This document shows, in pieces, positions 55,839-64,000 of a stretch of 64,000 nucleotides of DNA (position 1 is the first letter of the stretch; each line of letters starts with the position of its first letter). This DNA is from Bacteriovorax sp. Its GTDB lineage: Bacteria > Bdellovibrionota > Bacteriovoracia > Bacteriovoracales > Bacteriovoracaceae. The notes under the pieces were generated by a model. The model saw only the letters and a list, made by a program, of their open reading frames with translations. It was not told the origin of the DNA and searched no databases. Both the position numbers and the translations under genes were made by a program. The stretch spans positions 27,454 to 91,453 of the forward strand of contig JAQTTZ010000005.1 in the NCBI GenBank assembly GCA_028710485.1, in the 5' to 3' direction.

Positions 55839-56723
55839 ATGAAATTTTTAAAAGGTGCATTACTACTTCTTTTAGTTGGAGCTCTCTGGTCAACTTCTTC
55901 TTGGCTAAAATCATATCGCTTAAATCATCTGGTTGCTAATGGGAAAATTCCCTACGGCCCAATTCCAAACATAATAGAAAACTATTATTCTTACGATGGC
56001 CTCCAATCTGCATTTAATTCAAATCTTGAATTAAAGCGCGCCGATGAATTTACCAAAAAAGAATTCGAGAATCTCATTCTTGATTCCCTCGATCCAGTTG
56101 CTAAGCAAAACTTCCAAAAATATTTATTAGCGACTCTCGATCTGTCAGTTGATTATCAAATTGACCCTTTTTGGATTATCTCTGTGATGATGGTTGAAAG
56201 TGGTTTTGATTTTAGGGCCAAAAGTCATAGAAACGCTCGTGGCCTGATGCAAATTAGACCCGATACCGCCAGTCATTTATATCAATTAATGAGAAAGAAG
56301 GTGAGTGATGCGCACCTTAATGCAAATCTTCACCATCCATCAGAAAATATTGAGGTTGGTATTTTTTATTTAAAAAAACTTTTACAAAATTTCAGAATGA
56401 ATTATCGCTTAGCAACTATCGCCTATAATATCGGCCCTAATAAATTAAAAAATCTTTTGGATGCTAATGATATTGATACAGTTAATTTTTCTTATCTCGT
56501 GAAAGTGCAAGAAAGTTATAAAGACCTTTCTAAAAATTTTGCTCAGGAATTAAAGAAACGACCTCGACCTTTTGAAATGACTTATGTTGTTCTTGGGCAG
56601 GGACGCATTTTAGAAGATCGTCTTTTAAAGCTTTATACTGCAGCTCTCCCATTTGTAGAGGGAGATTTTTTGCTTAGTTCTGAGAATCTAGCTCATGTTT
56701 CTTCACATTCTTTATCCTTTTAA
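55839..56723 (+). CDS. Membrane-anchored lytic transglycosylase (SLT family)
   Basis: 294 residues from ATG 55839 (AAGAG six bases upstream; in-frame TTG 55833 rejected). One N-terminal helix anchors it to the envelope. The SLT domain has catalytic Glu120 (VMMVESGFDF), NARGLMQIRPDTA, and ATIAYNIGP. Cuts peptidoglycan glycan strands. Confidence 0.93.
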   Translation: MKFLKGALLLLLVGALWSTSSWLKSYRLNHLVANGKIPYGPIPNIIENYYSYDGLQSAFNSNLELKRADEFTKKEFENLILDSLDPVAKQNFQKYLLATLDLSVDYQIDPFWIISVMMVESGFDFRAKSHRNARGLMQIRPDTASHLYQLMRKKVSDAHLNANLHHPSENIEVGIFYLKKLLQNFRMNYRLATIAYNIGPNKLKNLLDANDIDTVNFSYLVKVQESYKDLSKNFAQELKKRPRPFEMTYVVLGQGRILEDRLLKLYTAALPFVEGDFLLSSENLAHVSSHSLSF

Positions 56724-56809
56724 TTGCTTAATTCTATACATAGCGTCTTTAAATCTTCATCATAGATGATAAATTTATAAGATTGAAATTTTCCACGGAC
56801 ACACACAAA

Positions 56810-57517
56810 ATGCCTGTAAATAATAAACCTTTCGCTAAAGTGATTGCGATCGATGGTCCATCAGGATCAGGTAAATCGACAATTGCAAAAGAGCTCGCGC
56901 GGGCCTTAAATGTTTTATATATTGATACGGGAGCGATGTTTAGGGCATTGGCCTATGTCGCTAACGAAAAAAAAATAAATTTGACGGAAGGACCGGCACT
57001 TACAGAATTTTTAAATTCTCTCAAGATAGATTATGGGGTAAGTGACTCTGTCTTAATTCGAATTAATGGTCAGGATTTATCAGAAAAAATTCGCGAGCAT
57101 CACGTCTCTGGATTGGCCTCTGTTATTTCTCAGTTACCATCTGTGCGAAAATACTTATTAGATTTTCAACGCTCTCTTGCTCTTGATAAAGTTTGTGTAA
57201 TGGAAGGAAGAGATATTGGAACAGTTGTTTTTCCCGATTCGTTCAGTAAATTTTTTATCACTGCCTCCGTTGATATTCGAGCAGCGAGAAGACTAAAGCA
57301 GCTTCGTGAAAATGGAGATGGCAAAATAACTCTTACACAAATTGCAGAAGATGTAAGACTTCGAGATGAGACCGATATGAATCGCTCTGTGGCCCCACTT
57401 AAGAAAGCAGACGATGCCATGTTATTGGATACATCTTCATTAAATATGAATGATATAGTTCATATTCTTTCAAACGAAGTAAAGTTTAGAGCAGCACATC
57501 TCGGTTTTAAATTATGA
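56810..57517 (+). CDS. cmk: Cytidylate kinase
   Basis: 235 residues from ATG 56810; a TTG further upstream at 56783 is not preferred. Walker A GPSGSGKST, YIDTGAMFRA, the CMP-binding GRDIGTVVFPD, and RRLKQL lid with DETDMNRSVAPLKKADDA are all family landmarks. Provides CDP for DNA and CTP pools. Four-base overlap (ATGA) with the next gene. Confidence 0.95.
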   Translation: MPVNNKPFAKVIAIDGPSGSGKSTIAKELARALNVLYIDTGAMFRALAYVANEKKINLTEGPALTEFLNSLKIDYGVSDSVLIRINGQDLSEKIREHHVSGLASVISQLPSVRKYLLDFQRSLALDKVCVMEGRDIGTVVFPDSFSKFFITASVDIRAARRLKQLRENGDGKITLTQIAEDVRLRDETDMNRSVAPLKKADDAMLLDTSSLNMNDIVHILSNEVKFRAAHLGFKL

Positions 57518-58608
57518 GAGTTTTGATCAATAGATCAGATGCCATCGGGGACTCGATTTTGACGATGCCCATGGCAAAAATATTAAAAGAGAAATTCCCT
57601 GAAGCAAAAGTTACAATGTTGATTGCTGCAAAAAGTGCAGATGTTTTTAAGTCACATCCCTATATCGACGATTTTAAAATCTATCACCGCAATGCTCGTT
57701 TCTATTTAAAAATCAGAGAAATCTTTAGAATCTTTAGAGAAGTGAAACCGACTCATTATTTTTATGTTGGAGGAGGGTATCTTCCCAATTTTATCTCTTG
57801 GTTTACGAGAGTCAAATTTCGAGGTGGTTTAAAATCTCGCTGGCATACTTATTTATTTTTGAATAAAGGAATAAGACAAAAGCGTTCAATGGTAACCATG
57901 CATGAGATGGAATATAATCTCAACCTTCTTTCTCCTTTAGGCATTGATTATAACTACAAAGAAAAATCTCATTACTCCCCTGAAATTCACTTAACCCAAG
58001 ATGAATTAGAGTTGAACTATAATTCTTTTAAAAAAGATTTAATTCAAGAGGGCATCGATCCTGAACGCAAAATGATTTTTATTCACCCCGGAATGACTGG
58101 TCACACCCTCAATTGGTCATCTCGCAACTACGCACGTTTAGTTTTAAAGTTTGAACAAAAATTTCCCGATAAATATTTATTTGTTATTTCCCACACACCT
58201 TCTGATCATTTTTTTCTGCAAGGGTTAAGAGAAATACTCAACAGAAAAGAAAATATTTTTTTAAAAAATCGTATTTATTATTTTAATGGCCAAAAAGAGG
58301 GGTTACGGCATTATATGTCTATCCTGACTAGAGCTGCCGTTTTTGTAGGACCTAGCACAGGAACAACTCATATTGCAGCGGTACTTGAAGTTCCTGTTGT
58401 AAGTATTTATTCACCAATCAAAATTCAATCTTCTCTGCGATGGGGGCCTTTAGCTAAAAACAAAGACAAAGTAAAAATACTAGTTCCAGATGTTATTTGT
58501 GGGGAAGTAAAAAAATGTGCTCTTCGAGAATGCCCTTATTATGAATGTATGGGCAAAATTGAAGTTGAAGATGTTGTAAAACAGGCCCTAACAGTCATGA
58601 ATTTATAA
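57514..58608 (+). CDS. Glycosyltransferase family 9 (heptosyltransferase-type)
   Basis: 364 residues. The N-terminal MRVLINRSDAIGDSILTMPM is the GT9 start; FVGPSTGTTHIAAVLEVPVVSIYSP is the C-terminal donor-binding segment. Adds heptose or similar to LPS inner core, in keeping with the heptose kinase that follows. Overlaps cmk. Confidence 0.92.
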   Translation: MRVLINRSDAIGDSILTMPMAKILKEKFPEAKVTMLIAAKSADVFKSHPYIDDFKIYHRNARFYLKIREIFRIFREVKPTHYFYVGGGYLPNFISWFTRVKFRGGLKSRWHTYLFLNKGIRQKRSMVTMHEMEYNLNLLSPLGIDYNYKEKSHYSPEIHLTQDELELNYNSFKKDLIQEGIDPERKMIFIHPGMTGHTLNWSSRNYARLVLKFEQKFPDKYLFVISHTPSDHFFLQGLREILNRKENIFLKNRIYYFNGQKEGLRHYMSILTRAAVFVGPSTGTTHIAAVLEVPVVSIYSPIKIQSSLRWGPLAKNKDKVKILVPDVICGEVKKCALRECPYYECMGKIEVEDVVKQALTVMNL

Positions 58609-58621
58609 GGACAATTTTATT

Positions 58622-59644
58622 ATGAAAGATATAATTTCTCTTAGTCGTTTTAATGAAATCACTTCAAAGTTTAGCAGCATTGATCCAATCGTTGTTGTCG
58701 GAGATGTGGGCATAGATAAATACACTTTTGGTGAAGTTCGAAGAATATCGCCAGAAGCTCCAGTGCCAGTATTAGAAGTGACCAAAGAGTGGTTGAAATT
58801 AGGTTTAGCTGCCAATATTTCTCACAATCTCAGGACTCTTGGTGTGAAGTCGACCTTGTGTGGAGTTGTGGGCGAAGATAATAATGCTAATCTTTTTGAT
58901 AATTTGCTCGAAGATGAAAAACTTAATACTTGGGGAATTGTACGCACAAAACTGCGCCCAACAATTTTTAAGGAGCGAGTTACAACCAATACCCAACAAA
59001 TCTGTCGTATTGATTATGAATCTTCTGATTATATCGATGTAGAAACAGAGCAAAAAATTCTTCTTCGCATTTCGGAGTTTTTGAAAACTCATCAAGCTCT
59101 CATTATTGAAGATTATGCGAAAGGAACTCTTACTAAAAATTTAATTGCCACTCTTATTTCTGAATTCAAATCGAGCGGGAAATTGGTAGCAGTAGATCCT
59201 GGTAGATCTACACCTCCACTTTATTACAAAGGTGCAACGCTATTAAAACCAAATCTGAGCGAAGCTAGGATCATGGTGGAGAGTTTAGGGTATAAAGAAA
59301 AAAAATTAGAAAATATTGCAAAGATTTTAGTTGATAAACTTGATTTGCAAATGTTGGTCATCACTCTTGGTGCCGAGGGAATGGCCTTATTGGATATTAA
59401 AACTCAGCCTGTATTAAAAATAATTCCTACTGTTGCTAACGAAGTTTTCGATGTTTCAGGCGCAGGGGATACGGCCATCAGTGTTCTCACCTCAGCTCTT
59501 TTATCCGGTGCAACTCTCGAAGAAGCAGCGTGGATTGGCAACTGCGCTTCAGGCGTGGTGGTTGGTAAAAAAGGCACTGCAACTGTGAACCTCGATGAAC
59601 TCAATACTTTCTTTCAACAATTGGTTAAAAAGATAGATCACTAG
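58622..59644 (+). CDS. hldA: D-glycero-beta-D-manno-heptose-7-phosphate kinase (HldE/RfaE N-domain type)
   Basis: 340 residues, PfkB fold. VVGDVGIDKYTFGEVRRISPEAPVPVL is the HldE/HldA sugar-binding N-terminus; FDVSGAGDTAISVLTSAL holds the anion hole and catalytic Asp. It ends near 340 residues, so the adenylyltransferase half of bifunctional HldE is absent, as in the split HldA/HldC arrangement. Supplies heptose-1,7-bisphosphate for LPS core. Confidence 0.92.
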   Translation: MKDIISLSRFNEITSKFSSIDPIVVVGDVGIDKYTFGEVRRISPEAPVPVLEVTKEWLKLGLAANISHNLRTLGVKSTLCGVVGEDNNANLFDNLLEDEKLNTWGIVRTKLRPTIFKERVTTNTQQICRIDYESSDYIDVETEQKILLRISEFLKTHQALIIEDYAKGTLTKNLIATLISEFKSSGKLVAVDPGRSTPPLYYKGATLLKPNLSEARIMVESLGYKEKKLENIAKILVDKLDLQMLVITLGAEGMALLDIKTQPVLKIIPTVANEVFDVSGAGDTAISVLTSALLSGATLEEAAWIGNCASGVVVGKKGTATVNLDELNTFFQQLVKKIDH

Positions 59645-59701
59645 TTAGTGATCTTCTTTCACCCGCTATTTTCTGCTCTGAATAAAGAATGTAAAAATTA
59701 C

Positions 59702-59730
59702 TTGACTATTTTAACTTGTTGCGTTATTCT
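59702..59730 (+). promoter_or_regulatory. Strong sigma-70 promoter of the structured RNA
   Basis: TTGACT (59702-59707), 17-base spacer, TATTCT (59725-59730). Start of transcription expected near 59737. The same -10 and spacing are used by the rRNA-operon promoter at 63782. Confidence 0.75.
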
Positions 59731-59736
59731 CAGTCT

Positions 59737-60166
59737 TGTCCAGCTGATTATGAGTCGCAGGATAAAAACCCGTCGAAATGGCGATGATTTTGCGAAAGTG
59801 GATCAGAGCAAAGCTTGAAGCCTAAGATGTTGTAAAAGACATGATGGTTTATCAGGTTGCCGAAACGGAAAGACTATCTTCTTTGTTGAACGTGACTGGG
59901 TAAATGTTTGTGTGGCGAGCACAGGCATTTGAAGAAGGTGTAAGTCTTTGGGAGGAATTATTGGATCCGTAACGAAAGTTTAGTTGATTTCTAAAGTTCA
60001 TAACACGACATTCATTTTGGAATTTGTACAAGCACCTCGGGAGGGTTTGAACAAGATTATGAGTTCAGAGGCTGACTCTTAAAAGCTCTCAAAAATTGAT
60101 TTAATCAAATTTAAAAAATTATAAGTTATATAGAAAGGACAGACTAAGAGCTGTCCTTTCTTTTTT
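59737..60166 (+). ncRNA. Structured non-coding RNA, about 430 nt, unassigned family
   Basis: The 600-base gap between hldA and pheS carries a full transcription unit: promoter, then a region with extensive pairing, then a terminator. A long-range closing helix joins 59742-59760 with 60072-60087 (AGCT/AGCT, TTA/TAA, GAGT/ACTC, CAG/CTG, about 14 pairs). Directly stacked inside it, 59761-59770 pairs with 59846-59853 (GATAAA..CC/GG..TTTATC). A second domain pairs 59869-59883 with 59932-59949 (AAAGACT/AGTCTTT and CTTCTT/AAGAAG) and encloses an 11-bp hairpin, 59902-59912 with 59920-59930. Hallmarks of RNase P RNA, tmRNA, SRP RNA and group I or II introns are missing. The mature form may end near 60087. 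It could be a free RNA or a pheST leader with the terminator acting as attenuator. Confidence 0.75.
60133..60166 (+). terminator. Intrinsic terminator of the structured RNA
   Basis: GAAAGGACAG (60133-60142), eight-base loop, CTGTCCTTTC (60151-60160), six T. It lies about 80 bases before pheS. Confidence 0.93.
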
Positions 60167-60244
60167 CATTTCATAACTTGCCAAATTCCCCCCCTCATGA
60201 AAAAATTTTGCCTTCAAAAATCTAAATAATAAAGGTAAAAATTC

Positions 60245-61318
60245 ATGGTCGATTTGGAAAAAATAAAAGAAAAATTTCTAGCTTCACTCTCAGTTCTTAC
60301 GAAAGAAGCAGAAGTCTTAAACTTAAAATCAGAATACGTGGGAAAAAACGGCGCTGTCTCTGAAATACTAAAGTCTTTAAAAGACATGAATGCTGATGAA
60401 CGCAAGGCCTTTGGTCCAAAAGCAAATGAGCTTAAAGATTTTATTCAAGATCAATCAACGATTCATCTCTCTAAGATTGAAGTGCTAGAGATCAATAAAA
60501 AATTGGCCGAAGATCGCATCGATATCAGTCTCACAGATCAAGTTCTTGTGAAGACAATTAAGCATGGCGGTTTTCATCCTCGCACTTTAGTCCAACAAGA
60601 AATTGAAGATATTTTTCTTTCGATGGGTTTCGACGTTTTAGACGGCCCCCATATAGAAGACGAGTTTCATAACTTTGAAGCACTCAATATTCCTGCAGAT
60701 CACCCAGCTCGCGATATGCAAGATACCTTTTGGTTTCACGACCCACATGACGAAGAAGCAAAAGATAAGACCGGTAAAAAAAGACTTTTAAGAAGTCACA
60801 CCAGTACTATTCAAGTGCGTGGAATGCTCGGAAGAAAACCGCCTTTCCGTTTTATCGCTCCCGGAATTGTCTTCCGTTCCGAGCGCACTGATGCTTCTCA
60901 TGAAATGGTTTTCACTCAACTTGAAGGGATGATGATTGGAAAAGATATTTCAGTGGCCAATCTTATTTATTTCATGAAAACCATCTTGGCCGAAATTTTC
61001 AAAAAAGATGTCGAAGTTCGTTTGCGACCAGGGTATTTCCCTTTCGTTGAGCCAGGCTTTGAGCTCGATATCAGATGCCTTATTTGCTCTGGAACTGGCT
61101 GCTCGGTCTGTAAGCAAATCGGCTGGGTCGAGTTACTCCCATGTGGAATGGTTCATCCCAATGTTCTAAAGGCCGGAGGAATTGATTCTGACGTTTATAA
61201 TGGCTTTGCTTTTGGATTGGGATTAGACCGCTTGGTTATGATGAAATACGGAATCGATGATATCCGCCACCTGCAAAGTGGGGACCTTCGGTTCAATTCT
61301 CAATTTAAACTTTTTTAA
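60245..61318 (+). CDS. pheS: Phenylalanyl-tRNA synthetase alpha subunit
   Basis: 357 residues. Coiled-coil N-terminus, then class II aminoacyl-tRNA synthetase core: HPARDMQDTFWF, LLRSHTSTIQVR (motif 2 area), VFRSERTDASHEMVFTQLEG and the C-terminal FAFGLGLDRLVMMKYGI. A four-cysteine element (CLICSGTGCSVCKQ) is present in the insertion near residue 280. AAGG precedes the ATG. Heterotetramer with PheT. Confidence 0.97.
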   Translation: MVDLEKIKEKFLASLSVLTKEAEVLNLKSEYVGKNGAVSEILKSLKDMNADERKAFGPKANELKDFIQDQSTIHLSKIEVLEINKKLAEDRIDISLTDQVLVKTIKHGGFHPRTLVQQEIEDIFLSMGFDVLDGPHIEDEFHNFEALNIPADHPARDMQDTFWFHDPHDEEAKDKTGKKRLLRSHTSTIQVRGMLGRKPPFRFIAPGIVFRSERTDASHEMVFTQLEGMMIGKDISVANLIYFMKTILAEIFKKDVEVRLRPGYFPFVEPGFELDIRCLICSGTGCSVCKQIGWVELLPCGMVHPNVLKAGGIDSDVYNGFAFGLGLDRLVMMKYGIDDIRHLQSGDLRFNSQFKLF

Positions 61319-61336
61319 TTTTTTTAGGATTTTAAT

Positions 61337-63754
61337 ATGCTTATTTCTATTGATTGGATTCGCGACTTTGTACCTGTACCAAATCTTCCAGCTAAAGATA
61401 TCTATACTCGTTTTACTTTAGCTACGGCCGAAGTTGAAGGTATTATCACGATTGATGAACACCTCGAAAAAATTGTGATTGCTGAAATTACCTCTTTTGA
61501 AAAACATCCAGAAGCCGACAAATTAAATTTGGTAACTTTTAAAATTTCAGAGACTGAGATTAGAAAAGTCGTCTGTGGTGCGAGCAATGTTCGAGTGGGA
61601 ATGAGAATTCCTTACGCACCTTTAGGAGTGAAACTTCCAAACGGTCTTTTATTGGAAGCAAAAAAAATTCGCGGAATTCTCTCGGAAGGAATGCTTTGCT
61701 CTGAAGAAGAATTGGGTTTTGCCGAAGAATCAGAGGGTCTCATGGAGCTTCCCGCAGACGCCCCACTCGGCACAAATATGCTAACCTTTTTTAAAATGAA
61801 AAAAGACACTATTCTCGATATCGACAATAAGTCTCTTACTCACAGACCTGATCTTTGGGGACATTTCGGAATGGCCCGCGAATTTTCAGCTATGTTCGAA
61901 GTGCCACTTCTCAATCGTTTTACAAAAGAGTGGAGTGAAGGGCTAACTAAAAAATACACTAGCGAAAAATCGCCTGTCACACCTCGCTTCGAGGGTGATA
62001 GTGCAGGTATTTCATACTTTGGTCTGTCTTTACAAAATATAACGGTAAAAGAGTCTCCTGAGTGGCTTAAAGCTCGCCTCAAGGCCTGTGCTCTGCGCTC
62101 AATTAACAATATCGTCGATATTTCCAATTACGTCATGCTGGAATTGGGCATGCCACTGCATATTTTTGATAGGGATCTAATCAATGGATCAGAAGTTGTT
62201 ATCAAAAAATTAACAGTTGAAGAAACTTTTAAAACCCTTGATGGTGTAGATCGTTTGTTAATTGCAGGAGATACTGTCATTGCGGATGCCAATGGAACTC
62301 TAGTCCTCGCCGGAATAATGGGCGGAAAAAATAGCGGCGTAAGTGAATCGACCAAAAATATTTTTATTGAAGTGGCCAATTGGAAAGCCGCTATGGTTCG
62401 TCGCACTTCAACTCGACTAGGACTTCGTACAGATTCATCTCAACGTTTTGAAAAAACTCTAGATAGTAATCTTACGGAGAGAACACTGCTGCGAACTCTC
62501 GAACTCGTGCTTGAGCTCTGTCCAGAGGCCATCGTCATAGGACGTGCTGAGTATGCAGGAGTAAATTTAGAAGATTCAAAACCACTCAAAATAAATACGT
62601 CTCTTCATAAAATTAAAACGGTACTCGGGTGTGAATTGACAGAAGATCGTTTAAAGAAAATTTTGCACGCACTGGATTTTGCAACAGTCGATAATGGATC
62701 AAATCTCGTTGTTACAGTTCCATCATATCGCTCAACCAAAGATATAGAACAAGAAGCGGATTTAATCGAAGAGGTTGGAAGGATTATTGGCTACGATAAT
62801 ATCATTCCTGTTTCACCACTCGATGGGATTGCTCCAGTTAAATTAACCGAAATGCAAAAAGTTCAGCGCAGAGTGCGTGACTTTATGGTTATGCAGGGTA
62901 AATCTTTTGAAGTTATGTCTTACCCGCTTATAGGTGAGTCACTTCTTAAGAAAGTTTCTTGGCCCATAATTTCATCTCTAAAACTAGTTAACTCGCTCTC
63001 ACAAGATCATGACTTAATGAGACCAAGTCTAATTCCAAGTTTGTTGGAAGTGACTGAAACAAATGTTAAAAATTATGAGCGTGCTCGCTTTTTTGAATTA
63101 GGCAGAGTTTATTCTGAGGATATTGCAAATTTTTCAAAAGAAAATTTACACCTAGGTGCAGTCTTTTTCGATAAAGATAAAAATCCATTTCTAGAAATGA
63201 CGAACGTGATGACAAATCTTCTCTCCGGTTTGAATCTTTCATTTGAACTCACTGAAAGAAATCAAAAATTTACAAACCCATTAGTGCCTGCAGAATGGCT
63301 TGGAAATCATCCATTTGAATTTACCAATATCAGGGTAATGGGGAAAAATTGCGGAGCTATTTTTTCTGTTCATCCTCTAATTCTTCGCAATTTAAAAATT
63401 AAAGGGCACCTAACAATTGCTCTTTTCGATCTATCTATTTTCGAACATTATTCTGCAAAAGATAAAACTAAATATAAACCACTTAGTAAATTCCCAAGTT
63501 CATCTTTCGACTGGACGGTGGCCATGGCCCCGGAAAAAGCAGCGATCGAAGTCCTCGTTGCCGCAAAAAAAGTGAAGCTTAAAGAGCTGCAATTAGTACA
63601 AATCTTAGATATTTTTCAAAGTGAAAACGTAAAATATGTAACTATTCGCGCGGTACTTGCCGATGATAGCGCTACTCTCAATTCAGAGCTTTTAAAACAA
63701 GCAGAAATTGCTCTGATTGACGCAACTACCAAGGCAGGGTTTAATTTAAAATAA
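61337..63754 (+). CDS. pheT: Phenylalanyl-tRNA synthetase beta subunit
   Basis: 805 residues, full length: N-terminal tRNA-binding (EMAP-like) domain with EKHPEADKLNLVTF, B3/B4 editing domain, B5 domain (DLIEEVGRIIGYDNI), and C-terminal FDX-ACB anticodon-binding domain. Lies 18 bases after pheS with an AGGA site. Confidence 0.97.
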   Translation: MLISIDWIRDFVPVPNLPAKDIYTRFTLATAEVEGIITIDEHLEKIVIAEITSFEKHPEADKLNLVTFKISETEIRKVVCGASNVRVGMRIPYAPLGVKLPNGLLLEAKKIRGILSEGMLCSEEELGFAEESEGLMELPADAPLGTNMLTFFKMKKDTILDIDNKSLTHRPDLWGHFGMAREFSAMFEVPLLNRFTKEWSEGLTKKYTSEKSPVTPRFEGDSAGISYFGLSLQNITVKESPEWLKARLKACALRSINNIVDISNYVMLELGMPLHIFDRDLINGSEVVIKKLTVEETFKTLDGVDRLLIAGDTVIADANGTLVLAGIMGGKNSGVSESTKNIFIEVANWKAAMVRRTSTRLGLRTDSSQRFEKTLDSNLTERTLLRTLELVLELCPEAIVIGRAEYAGVNLEDSKPLKINTSLHKIKTVLGCELTEDRLKKILHALDFATVDNGSNLVVTVPSYRSTKDIEQEADLIEEVGRIIGYDNIIPVSPLDGIAPVKLTEMQKVQRRVRDFMVMQGKSFEVMSYPLIGESLLKKVSWPIISSLKLVNSLSQDHDLMRPSLIPSLLEVTETNVKNYERARFFELGRVYSEDIANFSKENLHLGAVFFDKDKNPFLEMTNVMTNLLSGLNLSFELTERNQKFTNPLVPAEWLGNHPFEFTNIRVMGKNCGAIFSVHPLILRNLKIKGHLTIALFDLSIFEHYSAKDKTKYKPLSKFPSSSFDWTVAMAPEKAAIEVLVAAKKVKLKELQLVQILDIFQSENVKYVTIRAVLADDSATLNSELLKQAEIALIDATTKAGFNLK

Positions 63755-63781
63755 TTTTTTTAAATATAATAAAGAAATATG

Positions 63782-63810
63782 TTGACGATCCCTTTAAGGA
63801 TCTATATTCT
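63782..63810 (+). promoter_or_regulatory. Promoter of an rRNA operon
   Basis: TTGACG (63782-63787), 17-base spacer, TATTCT (63805-63810), followed by a C/G-containing discriminator. The spacer holds the inverted repeat GATCC-6-GGATC (63787-63802). Confidence 0.7.
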
Positions 63811-63816
63811 CGCCTC

Positions 63817-64000
63817 TCACCCACTGAGACATTGGCTTTCAAAGCGATCTAAAAAGAGAGCTAGGGTAAAAATTTGTTCTTTAAAAATTAAATAGAGTTA
63901 AAAGATTTGAAGCCGCAAGGCTTCGATTCAAGATGAGAAAGGTCCAAACAAAAAAATATCTGACGTGAATATTCTGTCACACTGTAAAGTTCAATTTTTG
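63817..64000 (+). promoter_or_regulatory. rRNA operon leader with antitermination signals, cut by window end
   Basis: After the promoter come a boxB-like hairpin (GCTT TCA AAGC, 63835-63845) and a boxA-like sequence TGTTCTTTAAAAA (63875 on), as in E. coli rrn leaders, then a perfect hairpin with a GCAA tetraloop (GAAGCC/GGCTTC, 63909-63924). The order matches a 16S rRNA leader; 16S rRNA itself should begin just past position 64000. Confidence 0.7.

Noticed and set aside
59841..59972. Two short adjoining reading frames (20 and 22 codons, joined by TAAATG) inside the structured RNA
   Set aside because: They lie within the strongest helices (59869-59949), have no convincing ribosome binding site, and are not rich in Phe as a pheST leader peptide would be.
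59737..60166. RNase P RNA, tmRNA, SRP RNA, c-di-GMP (GEMM) riboswitch, T-box or group I intron as identity for the RNA
   Set aside because: No GAGGAAAGUCC, no terminal CCA with TpsiC loop, no GGAAGGAAGCAG, no complete GEMM core, no T-box sequence, and only a chance resemblance (TTCAGAGGCT) to a group I intron R element.
1..64000. CRISPR arrays, transposons, integrases, tRNA genes, restriction or toxin-antitoxin systems
   Set aside because: None seen: no direct-repeat arrays, no transposase or integrase motifs, and no tRNA-like cloverleaf in the gaps inspected.

Overview
This 64 kb window is a contiguous piece of low-GC (AT-rich by eye) chromosome, dense with genes and free of visible insertion sequences, prophage, CRISPR arrays or tRNA genes. 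The gene set (lipid II flippase, LPS heptose genes, PQQ-independent cytochrome c maturation by ResB/CcsA, MotA/MotB, many Cys-rich secreted proteins of unknown function, an EF-G of the mitochondrial-like type, a Lys/Ala-rich SWIB protein) points to a motile Gram-negative of the Bdellovibrionota type, most likely a Bacteriovorax/Peredibacter-like lineage. That assignment is inference from gene content and style; no 16S sequence is inside the window.

Layout. 1-5.2 kb: the tail of an AAA+/Fis regulator, then a cell-wall and signalling operon (cdaA-cdaR-glmM-pdxJ-tsaE). 5.2-7.3 kb: an IscR-like Rrf2 regulator translationally overlapping a cysteine desulfurase that has no ATG, GTG or TTG start. 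7.3-11.5 kb, minus strand: a BI-1 family membrane protein, MarC, MurJ, a methyltransferase and a small unknown. 11.6-13.3 kb, minus: motA-motB behind a good sigma-28-like promoter. 13.4-22.8 kb: a membrane-anchored methyltransferase, fusA, a LysR regulator with a CCA-adding/poly(A) polymerase and an acetyltransferase, a winged-helix protein, a DUF3050 protein and a secreted protein. 22.9-29.8 kb: secreted trypsin-like protease, aldo/keto reductase, small secreted protein, then ccsA-resB and a DUF1624 membrane protein on the minus strand. 29.8-36.1 kb: a penicillin acylase-type hydrolase that looks leaderless, cytochrome c, the SWIB/histone-like protein and a large secreted unknown that also looks leaderless. 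36.2-43.6 kb: trifunctional-length PutA, ProC, a thioesterase, NIF3 and a TPR protein. 43.9-49.0 kb: three large secreted Cys-rich proteins on the minus strand, two of which share a short C-terminal motif. 49.2-55.7 kb: YiiX-like hydrolase, methyltransferase, lipA-lipB, a CoA-transferase and a DUF255 thioredoxin-fold protein. 55.8-59.6 kb: lytic transglycosylase, cmk, a heptosyltransferase-type enzyme and heptose-7-phosphate kinase. 59.7-60.2 kb: a strongly predicted structured non-coding RNA of about 430 nt with its own promoter and terminator. 60.2-63.8 kb: pheS-pheT. 63.8-64 kb: the promoter and antitermination leader of an rRNA operon that begins just beyond the window.

How things fit. 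Several blocks are functional units: c-di-AMP synthesis coupled to GlcN-1-P production; sulfur mobilisation under an Rrf2 regulator; flagellar stator; cytochrome c export/maturation next to a c-type cytochrome; proline catabolism and synthesis side by side; lipoate synthesis and transfer; envelope sugar assembly. The most notable unexplained items are the structured RNA upstream of pheS, the start-less cysteine desulfurase, two sigma-70 promoters that abut their start codons, and the C-terminal motif shared by secreted Cys-rich proteins. All functional calls rest on motif recognition by eye; no database search was run.
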